64,000 bases of DNA from Pseudomonas cremoricolorata (GTDB taxonomy: Bacteria; Pseudomonadota; Gammaproteobacteria; Pseudomonadales; Pseudomonadaceae): positions 4,402,001 through 4,466,000 of the forward strand of contig NZ_CP009455.1 of the NCBI RefSeq assembly GCF_000759535.1. Direction: 5' to 3'. The position numbers were made by a program, and so were the translations under genes. Positions 57,427 to 64,000 of this stretch are shown one piece after another. How positions within the stretch are numbered: position 1 is the stretch's first letter; each line of letters starts with the position of its first letter. The notes beneath the pieces are model-generated. The model was not told the DNA's origin and did not search any database. It was given only the letters and a program-made list of their open reading frames with translations.

Positions 57427-57915
57427 ATGGACCTACAAGCCGTGCTGCAAAGCCTCGAGTCCACCGCACTCGCCACCACCCTTCGCGAATCGGCCAACGC
57501 CTTCCCGGCCCTGGAGTCGGTGCATGTGATCGGTATCGCCCTGGTGTTCGGCACCATCAGCGTGGTCGACCTGCGCCTGCTGGGCCTGACCGCGCATCGC
57601 CACAGCGCGCAGCGGTTGATTGCCGAGCTGCTGCCATTCACCTGGGTGGCGTTCGTAGTCTGTGTGCTGACTGGCTCGCTGATGTTCATCGCCAACGCCA
57701 GCACCTACGCGCAGAACCCGATGTTCCTCGGCAAGCTGGCGCTGCTGGCACTGGCCGGGCTGAACATGGCGGTGTTTCACCTTGGCGCGTTCCGCCGCAT
57801 CAGCGAGTGGGACACCACCCTGCCGCCGCCACGCCCGGCGCGCCTGGCAGGCCTGGGTTCGATAGCCCTGTGGGCCGGGGTGATCTTCCTCGGGCGCTGG
57901 ATCGCCTTCGTCTGA
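57427..57915 (+). CDS. DUF6644-like four-helix membrane protein, copy 2
   Basis: This 162-residue paralogue of the preceding protein has matching segments: ALESVHVIGIALVFGTISVV, DLRLLGLTAHR and the C-terminal GVIFLGRWIAFV. The shared His, DLRL and GRWIA positions suggest conserved functional sites in the membrane. Its stop TGA overlaps the next start by one base (TGATG), the beginning of a run of fully coupled genes through 63296. Confidence 0.72.
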   Translation: MDLQAVLQSLESTALATTLRESANAFPALESVHVIGIALVFGTISVVDLRLLGLTAHRHSAQRLIAELLPFTWVAFVVCVLTGSLMFIANASTYAQNPMFLGKLALLALAGLNMAVFHLGAFRRISEWDTTLPPPRPARLAGLGSIALWAGVIFLGRWIAFV

Positions 57916-58619
57916 TGAATACGCCAATCCAGCCTGCGCGCACCCGCATACGACCCCGCTCGGGGCGCGGCGAAACGCTGATGCTGCTGATGGTCACCCT
58001 GGCAGTGCTACTCAGCGTCACCGGTTACCTGCTGTGGCGTCCCGAGCGCAGCGGCCCGCCGACGCCGCTGAGCTGGCAGGTGCGTTCCTTCGACGGCCTG
58101 GGGCCGGTCGATCAGGCGATTCACAGCGCGCTGCTGCCGGCTGGCGAAGAGATCATCTGGAACAACGACGACACCGGCGAGTGGATCAGCCTGGAACGCG
58201 CCCAGAAGATGCTGTTGCCGCCGTTCTACCGCGACGGCTTCTGGCGCAGCAACGGCGAGGTGCACTGGCAACTGGTCTTGCCAGGCACCCACCTGGGCCA
58301 CCAGAACCCCGAGGCCAGCCACGCCGAAGATGCTGCGCCCGCCAGCGAGGTGTCCCAGGCCACCCAGGGCCAGGGCGCCACCGTGTACTACGGCAGCGGC
58401 GGCCATGCGCCTGGACAAAGCGCCTACCTGCTGGTCATCGGCCATGCCCATGCCGGGGTGATGTGGGCCAACCAGGCAACGATCTGGATTCATTCCAACC
58501 CCAATGCGCCCTACCCGGCCATCGTCAAGGCCGAGTCACTGGTCGGCGAAGGCTGGCGTCAGGTCATTCCCTACGACGGCAGCCGTGAACTTGAACGCGT
58601 ACAAGGAACCCCGCCATGA
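57915..58619 (+). CDS. DUF6162-like membrane-anchored protein
   Basis: The 234-residue protein has a basic N-terminus, one membrane helix (about 23-41: LMLLMVTLAVLLSVTGYLL) and a soluble, probably periplasmic domain with several His (FWRSNGEVHWQLVLPGTHLG, GHQNPEASHAED, VIGHAHAGVMWANQ). It resembles DUF6162 proteins, which, as I recall, occur with metal ABC transporters. The His-rich stretches around residues 115-140 and 175-185 could bind metal. Its start overlaps the previous stop and its stop overlaps the next start by 4 bases. Confidence 0.68.
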   Translation: MNTPIQPARTRIRPRSGRGETLMLLMVTLAVLLSVTGYLLWRPERSGPPTPLSWQVRSFDGLGPVDQAIHSALLPAGEEIIWNNDDTGEWISLERAQKMLLPPFYRDGFWRSNGEVHWQLVLPGTHLGHQNPEASHAEDAAPASEVSQATQGQGATVYYGSGGHAPGQSAYLLVIGHAHAGVMWANQATIWIHSNPNAPYPAIVKAESLVGEGWRQVIPYDGSRELERVQGTPP

Positions 58620-59548
58620 ATGCCCAAGCCCTCTACCGCGCACGCCTGTACCGCTGGCTGGCGCTGCTGATGCTGCTGCCGCTGATCGCCCTGGCCGCAG
58701 ATGAACCCGGCGCCGGCAAACGCCTGCAGATCGGAGTCACCCTGCACCCCTACTACAGCTTCGTGGCCAACATCGTCGGCGACCGCGCCGACGTGGTGCC
58801 GCTGATTCCGGCCGAGGCCAACCCGCACAACTACCAGCCGCAACCCGACGACATCACCCGAGCCATGAAGCTCGACGCCCTGGTCGTCAACGGCATCGGC
58901 CACGATGAATGGGCGCGGGAGATCGTCAAGGCCGCCGGCCGTCAGGACACCCTGCCGCTGATCCAGGCCAATGCCGCCGTGGCGCTGATCCCCATTGGCG
59001 GCGATCAGGACGGGCTCAAGGTGGTCAACCCGCATACCTTCGTCTCCACCACCGCAGCGATCCAGCAGGTGTTCGAAATCACCCGGCGCCTGAGCGAACT
59101 GGACCCGCGCAACGCCAGTGTCTACCGGCACAACGCGCTGGCCTACGCCGGGCGTATCCGCGCCATGCGGGCGCAGTACATGCGCCGCTTCGCCGCCCTC
59201 GACCTGTCGCAGTTTCGCTGCGCCACCACCCACGCCGGCTACGACTACCTGTTGCAGGAATTCGGCCTGTTCGTCACGGCGGTGATCGAGCCGCGTCACG
59301 GCGTGGCGCCGACCGCCCGGCAACTGGCCAACACCGTCGACACCATCAAGAAAGCCAACGTGCGCGTGCTGTTCGCCGAGAAGAACTTCTCCCTCGACCT
59401 GGCCAAGCCGATCGAAGACGCCACCGGGGTGAAAGTGTTCGCCCTGTCGCACATCACAGGCTCGGCCTACAGCGCCGATGAATACGAGAACGCCATGCGC
59501 GAGAACCTGGAAACCCTGGCCGCCGCCGTGGAGTACACCCAGCCATGA
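58616..59548 (+). CDS. TroA/ZnuA-type metal-binding protein of an ABC importer
   Basis: The 310-residue periplasmic binding protein has a signal peptide (LALLMLLPLIALA, cleavage before ADEPG). The cluster A-I metal ligands are at expected places: H71 in EANPHNYQP, H140 in VNPHTFVS and H206 in ATTHAGYDYLLQEFG, with an acidic residue at E255 in LFAEKNFSLD. Three His favour zinc over manganese. Its stop overlaps the ATPase start (ATGA). The permease and ATPase that complete the importer follow immediately. Confidence 0.9.
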   Translation: MNAQALYRARLYRWLALLMLLPLIALAADEPGAGKRLQIGVTLHPYYSFVANIVGDRADVVPLIPAEANPHNYQPQPDDITRAMKLDALVVNGIGHDEWAREIVKAAGRQDTLPLIQANAAVALIPIGGDQDGLKVVNPHTFVSTTAAIQQVFEITRRLSELDPRNASVYRHNALAYAGRIRAMRAQYMRRFAALDLSQFRCATTHAGYDYLLQEFGLFVTAVIEPRHGVAPTARQLANTVDTIKKANVRVLFAEKNFSLDLAKPIEDATGVKVFALSHITGSAYSADEYENAMRENLETLAAAVEYTQP

Positions 59549-60240
59549 ACCAGGCCAGCGCGGTACGCGGCCCGGCCGTGGTATTCGATGACGTATCGCT
59601 GCGCCTGGGCGGGCAGACGGTGCTCGAGCAGGTGAGCTTTCGTATCGAACCTGGCGCGCTGCATTGCCTGGTCGGCCCCAACGGCGGCGGCAAGACCTCG
59701 CTGCTGCGCAGCCTGCTCGGGCAAATGCCGCATAGCGGGCAGATTCACCTCGAAGGCGCAGCGACACCGCTGGGCTACGTGCCGCAATCGCTGGACTTCG
59801 ACCGCAACGTGCCGATGACGGTGAACGACGTCATGGCCCTGCTCGGCCAGCGCCGCCCGGCCTTCTTCGGCGCCGGTCGGCGGCAACGGGCCGTCTACGC
59901 GCAGGCGCTGCAACGCACCGGGGTGGGTGAGCTGGGCGCGCAGGCGTTCGGCAGTCTCTCCGGCGGTCAGCGCCAGCGCGTGCTGCTGGCCCAGGCGCTG
60001 AGCCCGGCGCCGCGCCTGCTGCTGCTCGATGAGCCCAGCGCCGGCATCGACGAAAGCGGCGTGCGTCTGCTCGAGGCGCTGGTCGGCGAACTGCACGCCA
60101 GCGGCGTCACCGTGCTGTGGGTCAACCACGATCTGCAGCAGGTCCGGCGTATCGCCCAGTCGGTGACGCTGATCAACCAGCGCGTGCTGGCCCACGGCCC
60201 GGCCAGCCTGCTCGACGACCTGCCTGGAGCTGCCCGATGA
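59545..60240 (+). CDS. Metal ABC transporter ATP-binding protein
   Basis: The 231-residue ATPase has Walker A VGPNGGGKTSLLRSL, the signature LSGGQRQRVLLAQAL, Walker B LLLLDEPSAGID and the switch His in LWVNHDLQQV. It is similar to ZnuC/TroB. It overlaps both neighbouring genes by 4 bases and pairs with the ABC-3 permease downstream. Confidence 0.92.
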   Translation: MNQASAVRGPAVVFDDVSLRLGGQTVLEQVSFRIEPGALHCLVGPNGGGKTSLLRSLLGQMPHSGQIHLEGAATPLGYVPQSLDFDRNVPMTVNDVMALLGQRRPAFFGAGRRQRAVYAQALQRTGVGELGAQAFGSLSGGQRQRVLLAQALSPAPRLLLLDEPSAGIDESGVRLLEALVGELHASGVTVLWVNHDLQQVRRIAQSVTLINQRVLAHGPASLLDDLPGAAR

Positions 60241-61142
60241 ACGCCTTCTACGATTTCATCCGCGAACAGCTGCAAGCGCTTGCCGCCAGTGGCGTGCTGC
60301 CGCAGCCCTTCGAATACACCTTCGTCATCAACGCGCTGCTGTGCGCGGTGTTGATCGGCCCGCTGCTCGGGGTGCTCGGCTCGATGGTGATGATCAAGCG
60401 CATGGCCTTCTTCAGCCAGTCGGTCGGCAATGCGGCGATGACCGGGGTTGCCATCGGCGTGCTGGTCGGCGAGTCGTACACCTCGCCGTACCTGTCGATG
60501 TTCGGCTTCTGCCTGTTGTTCGCCCTGACCCTGAAGTACACCCAGCAGCGCACGCAGTTGGCCAACGACACGCTGATCGGCGTGTTCCTGTCGATTTCGT
60601 TGGCGGTCGGCGCCTCGCTGCTGCTGTTCGTCTCGGCGAAGATCAACACCCACGTAATGGAAAGCGTGTTGTTCGGCTCGATCCTGGCGGTCGACCACAC
60701 CGATATGAACGTGCTGCTGGCGGTCATGCTCGCCTGCGCGTTGATCGGCCTGCCGCTGTACAACAGCATGCTGCTGGCCAGCCTCAACCCGAGCCTGGCG
60801 CATGCCCGCGGCATTTCCATTCGCACGGTCGAGTACCTGTTCGTGGTGCTGGTGACCCTGGTCACGGTGGCCTGCCTGAAGATCATCGGCGCGGTGCTGG
60901 TCGAGGCGCTGCTGCTGATTCCTGCCTCCGCGGCGCGCAACGTCACCCGCTCGCTGCCGGCGATGGTCGCCCTCGCCGTGCTGATCGCCACCTTCTCGTG
61001 CGTGGTCGGCATTCTGCTGCCCATGCAGTTTCACATCCCGGTGCCCACCGGTGGCGCGATCGTGCTGGTCGCGGCGCTGGTGTTCCTCGCCACCACCGTC
61101 ATCCGCGCGACCTCACCGCGCTTCAGGGGAGCCAGCGCATGA
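60237..61142 (+). CDS. Metal ABC transporter permease (ABC-3 family)
   Basis: The 301-residue inner-membrane protein has eight or more hydrophobic segments and the ABC-3 family motifs LLGVLGSMVMIKRMAFFSQS, DTLIGVFLSISLAVG, AHARGISIRTVEYLF and IGAVLVEALLLIPASAARN. It forms the channel for the metal delivered by the preceding binding protein. A longer open frame begins upstream in the ATPase gene; ATG 60237 matches the family and overlaps the ATPase stop. Confidence 0.92.
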   Translation: MNAFYDFIREQLQALAASGVLPQPFEYTFVINALLCAVLIGPLLGVLGSMVMIKRMAFFSQSVGNAAMTGVAIGVLVGESYTSPYLSMFGFCLLFALTLKYTQQRTQLANDTLIGVFLSISLAVGASLLLFVSAKINTHVMESVLFGSILAVDHTDMNVLLAVMLACALIGLPLYNSMLLASLNPSLAHARGISIRTVEYLFVVLVTLVTVACLKIIGAVLVEALLLIPASAARNVTRSLPAMVALAVLIATFSCVVGILLPMQFHIPVPTGGAIVLVAALVFLATTVIRATSPRFRGASA

Positions 61143-62158
61143 GCCGAACCCGTCGTCCATCCCAGACACTCTTCACGCTGCTGCTGGCCATGCTGTTGAG
61201 CACGCCGCTGGCCGCCATGGCCGAGGGCAAGCGTCAGCAGGTGCTGGTCGCCCTGCCCGCGCTGCAGGCGCTGACTGCGCAGCTCAGTGAAGGCACGCAG
61301 ATCGATGTCGTGCGTGTGCCGCAGCAGCAGGCGGTGCCGATGGAAAGCCTGGGCAGCGCCCTGGCGCGCCTGGACCCGGCGCCGTTGCAGCGCGCCGATG
61401 CGGTGGTCACCTTGAGCCGCCTGTGGCCAGCCGACCCGCTGTACGCGGCAGCGCGCCGGCAACAGCTGCGCACCGTCGAGATCGACGCCTCGCGCTCATG
61501 GGATGCGCACATGCCCGCCGTGGCGGTGGTGCACGTGCCAGCCAACGACGTGCCTTGGGCCGCGCCCAGCACGGCCGAGCAGCCGCTGTCGCCGTTCGTC
61601 TGGCTTGGTCCGGTCAACGCCATGCGCATGGCCGCGCTGATCGCCGCCGACCTGGCGCGGCTGTCACCGCCCGATGCGCCGCGCATCACCGCCAACCTCA
61701 GCCAGTTGGAAAGCGGCTTGCGCCAGCTCAAGGCCGAGTACGGCGCGCGCATGCTGGCGCTAAACGATGTGCGGGTGCTGTCGCTGGCCACCGAGTTCAG
61801 CTACCTGTTCGATGAATTTGGCGTGTACGTGGAGGGCGTGTTCGCCCGTCAGGACCTGGACTGGAGCGCCGCCGACCGCGCCGCGCTGAGCGCCTACCTG
61901 CGTGAGCGTGACATTCGCGTGGTGGTGCACAAGTGGCCTCCGGCTGACGACATCGCCGCCGCCATCACCGCTGGCGGTGCGCGCCTGGTGATTCTCGACA
62001 GCGGCAACCCCGGCCTGCTGGCTGACCCATCGGTGCGTTACGACGCCCTGCTGCGCAGCAATCTCGAGGCCTTGCTCAAGGCCTTCGACGCCAAGCCCGA
62101 GCCCGCGACCGCACCCGGCGCAGTGGCGACCACGACCCTGGAGACACACACCCGATGA
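61139..62158 (+). CDS. Second TroA-like binding protein without canonical metal ligands
   Basis: The 339-residue exported protein (signal peptide LLLAMLLSTPLAAMA) has the cluster A-I fold outline: QVLVALPALQALTAQLSEGT, LQRADAVVTLSRLW, PFVWLGPVNAM, LATEFSYLFDEFGVYVEG and VVHKWPPADDIAAAI. In contrast to its neighbour, the three ligand His are absent: the NPHxY segment is missing, the second site reads FVWLGP, and the third has Glu219 (ATEFSYLF against ATTHAGYDYL). It may bind another metal form or serve as a regulator or docking partner. ATGA overlaps mark both ends. Confidence 0.75.
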   Translation: MSRTRRPSQTLFTLLLAMLLSTPLAAMAEGKRQQVLVALPALQALTAQLSEGTQIDVVRVPQQQAVPMESLGSALARLDPAPLQRADAVVTLSRLWPADPLYAAARRQQLRTVEIDASRSWDAHMPAVAVVHVPANDVPWAAPSTAEQPLSPFVWLGPVNAMRMAALIAADLARLSPPDAPRITANLSQLESGLRQLKAEYGARMLALNDVRVLSLATEFSYLFDEFGVYVEGVFARQDLDWSAADRAALSAYLRERDIRVVVHKWPPADDIAAAITAGGARLVILDSGNPGLLADPSVRYDALLRSNLEALLKAFDAKPEPATAPGAVATTTLETHTR

Positions 62159-62469
62159 ACACCACCGCTCACCTGTTGCTGGCCGCCGCACTGCTCACGG
62201 CACCGGCTGCCTTCGCCCACGGCCCGGCCTTCGACTGCTATCTGGAGGGCGCCGGCGGGGTGAAATGCGAAGCCGGTTTCACCGACGGCAGCTCGGCCGC
62301 CGGACGCACCATTCAGGTCCGCGACAGCCGCGGCAAAGTGCTGCTCGAAGGCCCGGTGGCGGCCGATGGCAGCTACCGCTTCCAGGCGCCGAGCGGCGAC
62401 TACGCCGTGACCTTCCTCGGCGGCGACGGCCATGACGCCACGCTGCAGTCCTTCGACATCACCCAATGA
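62155..62469 (+). CDS. Small exported protein with predicted N-terminal His
   Basis: The 104-residue protein has a signal peptide (LLLAAALLTAPAAFA) predicted to be cleaved before H22, giving a mature chain that starts HGPAFDCYLEG. Two Cys (CYLEGAGGVKC) could form a disulfide. The rest (IQVRDSRGKVLLEGPVAADG) resembles a small carboxypeptidase-regulatory-like beta-sandwich. It is placed between the second binding protein and the DUF4198 protein with 4-base overlaps. The function is unknown; a metal chaperone role is inferred from context. Confidence 0.68.
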   Translation: MNTTAHLLLAAALLTAPAAFAHGPAFDCYLEGAGGVKCEAGFTDGSSAAGRTIQVRDSRGKVLLEGPVAADGSYRFQAPSGDYAVTFLGGDGHDATLQSFDITQ

Positions 62470-63296
62470 GCACGCCCATGACCTATCAACGCCCCCTGCA
62501 CGCCCTGGCCGCCGCCACTGCCCTGAGCCTGAGCGGCGCCGCCCAGGCGCATTTCCAGGTGCTGTACGTCGACGACACCGCCCTGCCACGGGCGCACCCG
62601 CTGGAACTGGCGATGGTGTTCACCCACCCGTTCAGCGGTGGCCCGACCATGGCCATGGGCAGCCCGCTGGCGTTCAACCACATCAGCGCCCGCGGCGAGA
62701 AAACCGACCTGCGCAGCTACCTGCGCCCGGTGCAATGGCACAGCCCGGACAACGCGGCGACGGCCTACCGCGCCTCACTGCCCCGCGAGCTGGTGCGCAG
62801 CCTGGGTGATCACACCTTCGTGCTCGAACCCGAGCCGTACCTTGAAGCCGAGGAAGGCTTGTACATCCAGCAGTTCACCAAGCTGGTGATCAATGTCGGC
62901 GGGGTGCCGGGCAACTGGTCCGAACCCCAGGACCTGCCCGTGGAAATCCAGCCGCTGAGCAAGCCCTACGCGAACTGGACCGGCGGCGTGTTCCGCGCAC
63001 GGGTGCTGGCCGACGGCAAGCCGGTGCCGTTCGCCAAGGTGGAAATCGAGTACCTGAACCACCCCGTCGAGTTCAACGCCAATGGCTTTGCCAAGACGCC
63101 CCAGGTCAAGGCGCCACAGGCCTCGTTCAACGTGCAGAGCACCTACGCCGACGACCTGGGCATCGTCACCGTGGGCCTGCCGCGCGCCGGCTGGTGGGGC
63201 ATTGCCGCACTGGACATCGGTGCGAAGAAGACCTACCAGGGCAAGGCGCTGTCCCAGGATGCGGTGCTGTGGGTGCAGGCCACCGACATGCAATGA
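62466..63296 (+). CDS. DUF4198 family exported protein
   Basis: The 276-residue protein has a signal peptide ending LSLSGAAQA with the mature chain starting H29-F-Q-V-L-Y. DUF4198 features are FQVLYVDDTALPRAHPLELA, FTHPFSGGPTMAMG and VFRARVLADGKPVPFAKVEI. Some members of this family are associated with nickel or cobalt uptake and use the mature N-terminal His as a ligand, as I recall. It is the last gene of the operon and is followed by an 11-base-stem hairpin. Confidence 0.8.
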   Translation: MSTPMTYQRPLHALAAATALSLSGAAQAHFQVLYVDDTALPRAHPLELAMVFTHPFSGGPTMAMGSPLAFNHISARGEKTDLRSYLRPVQWHSPDNAATAYRASLPRELVRSLGDHTFVLEPEPYLEAEEGLYIQQFTKLVINVGGVPGNWSEPQDLPVEIQPLSKPYANWTGGVFRARVLADGKPVPFAKVEIEYLNHPVEFNANGFAKTPQVKAPQASFNVQSTYADDLGIVTVGLPRAGWWGIAALDIGAKKTYQGKALSQDAVLWVQATDMQ

Positions 63297-63308
63297 GCGC
63301 AGCAATGA

Positions 63309-63335
63309 CTGCGCCAGCCGCAAGGGCTGGCGCAG
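63309..63335. terminator. Perfect hairpin at the end of the metal-transport-like operon
   Basis: CTGCGCCAGCC (63309-63319) and GGCTGGCGCAG (63325-63335) form an 11-base perfect stem with a five-base loop. It lies between the DUF4198 stop and the stop of the converging hydratase gene. No clear T-run is present, as at the other convergent junctions here. Confidence 0.65.
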
Positions 63336-63352
63336 GATCGAGCACAGCTGTT

Positions 63353-64000
63353 TCAGACAGCCGTGTCGGCCGCGGTAAAGCGCAGGGCCAGGGCGGTGCC
63401 GAGCATGTCCAGACGATACTCACCGGCCTGCACATCGATCGGTGGCAGCAGCGCACCCGAGAGAATCACCTGCCCAGCCCGCAGGCGCTGCCGGTCAGCC
63501 AGCACCCGGCGAATCAGCCAGCAGAGGTTCTCGTGCGGCGAATCTGCGCTGAGGCTGCTGCGGCCTTCACCGAGCACCCGGCCATCGAGGCTCAGGCAAA
63601 AGTCGAGCTGGCGATGCTGCTCGGGCTGGTAGCGAACGCCCTCGCCCAGGCAGTACAGCCCGGCAGCGGCGTTATCGGCGAGAAACGCACCGGCTGCGAA
63701 CGACCAGCCCTGCCAGCGGCAGTCGGCGATCTCGAAGGCCGGGGCGATGTCGGCGATGGCGTCGAGCAGTGCCTGGTCGCTATGAAAGCCTGGCGCCAGG
63801 TCGCAGCCCAAGGTCAACGCCACTTCGATTTCCAGCTTCGGTCGGATCAGCCGGCTCAGCGCCACCGCCTCGCCGGGCGCCACCTGCATGGCGTCGGTCA
63901 ACGCGCCGTAGGCTGGCTCGCTGAGGCCAAAGCGCCGCTGCGCGGCCTCACCGGCAAATGCCACCTTCCAGCCGCTGACCCGCTCACCGCGCGCTTCGCG
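63353..64000 (-). CDS. 2-keto-4-pentenoate hydratase family protein (5' end outside window)
   Basis: The visible 215 residues belong to the fumarylacetoacetase/2-hydroxypenta-2,4-dienoate hydratase superfamily. They include the VSGWKVAFAG segment near the window edge (family GWKIGLT), LIRPKLEIEVALTLG with acidic metal-binding residues, and IADCRWQGWSFAAGAFLADN. The C-terminal part (GQVILSGALLPPIDVQAGEY) is typical. Such enzymes act late in meta-cleavage or related catabolism; the substrate is unknown without neighbours. The frame runs beyond base 64000, so the start codon is not in the window. Confidence 0.83.
   Translation of the reverse strand, partial: REARGERVSGWKVAFAGEAAQRRFGLSEPAYGALTDAMQVAPGEAVALSRLIRPKLEIEVALTLGCDLAPGFHSDQALLDAIADIAPAFEIADCRWQGWSFAAGAFLADNAAAGLYCLGEGVRYQPEQHRQLDFCLSLDGRVLGEGRSSLSADSPHENLCWLIRRVLADRQRLRAGQVILSGALLPPIDVQAGEYRLDMLGTALALRFTAADTAV

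Overview
The window is about 64 kb of GC-rich, densely coded gammaproteobacterial chromosome and looks like a Pseudomonas of the P. putida group. Supporting signs are the zipA-smc pair behind a GntR regulator, the xdhABC-guaD purine block, a giant NAD-dependent glutamate dehydrogenase, REP-like palindromes, a FliA-type promoter before cheV, and several A-rich Crc/Hfq-type motifs just upstream of start codons. There is no prophage, integron or CRISPR array. The only mobile-element trace is a decayed REP-associated transposase at about 52.2-52.6 kb.

Layout. 0-5 kb, minus strand: a GntR regulator, smc and zipA (cut by the left edge). 5.2-14 kb: purine catabolism, with xdhA, xdhB, xdhC, guaD, a second GntR regulator and a divergent purine permease. 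TGAC-N6-GTCA inverted repeats lie upstream of both xdhA and the permease. 14-18.3 kb: a MOSC protein, cheV, a degenerate Hpt-like protein and a NarL-type two-component pair. 18.3-21.5 kb: a YegS-type lipid kinase, moeA, moaB and a small lipoprotein. 21.5-36.6 kb: tRNA-Pro(CGG), an MsbA-like exporter, pdxB, tusA, rlmM, acnA, an NAD-GDH, a small acidic protein and an orphan DUF2235 hydrolase. 36.8-43.6 kb: a compact MoxR/DUF58/DUF4381/VWA/VWA-TPR/BatD operon. 44-52 kb: a di-iron desaturase/hydroxylase, a nitroreductase, a membrane-bound winged-helix regulator, an AraC regulator, and an aminotransferase, aldehyde dehydrogenase and cytochrome b561.

52.5-63.3 kb is the most intriguing part. A porin-like beta-barrel diverges from a co-directional run of twelve genes: a DUF6152 protein, an unknown exported protein, an exported alpha/beta-hydrolase-domain protein, two tandem DUF6644-like membrane proteins, a DUF6162-like anchored protein, a TroA-type metal-binding protein, an ABC ATPase, an ABC-3 permease, a second TroA-like protein that lacks the usual metal ligands, a small exported protein and a DUF4198 protein. 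From the second DUF6644 gene onward the genes overlap by 1-4 bases. Three exported proteins are predicted to be cleaved so that the mature chain begins with His. I read this as a poorly described transition-metal acquisition system; the metal is unknown. The right edge cuts a 2-keto-4-pentenoate hydratase-family gene.

Functional names come from recognising protein motifs by eye. No database search was run. Most convergent gene ends are separated by long GC-rich hairpins or REP-like palindromes.
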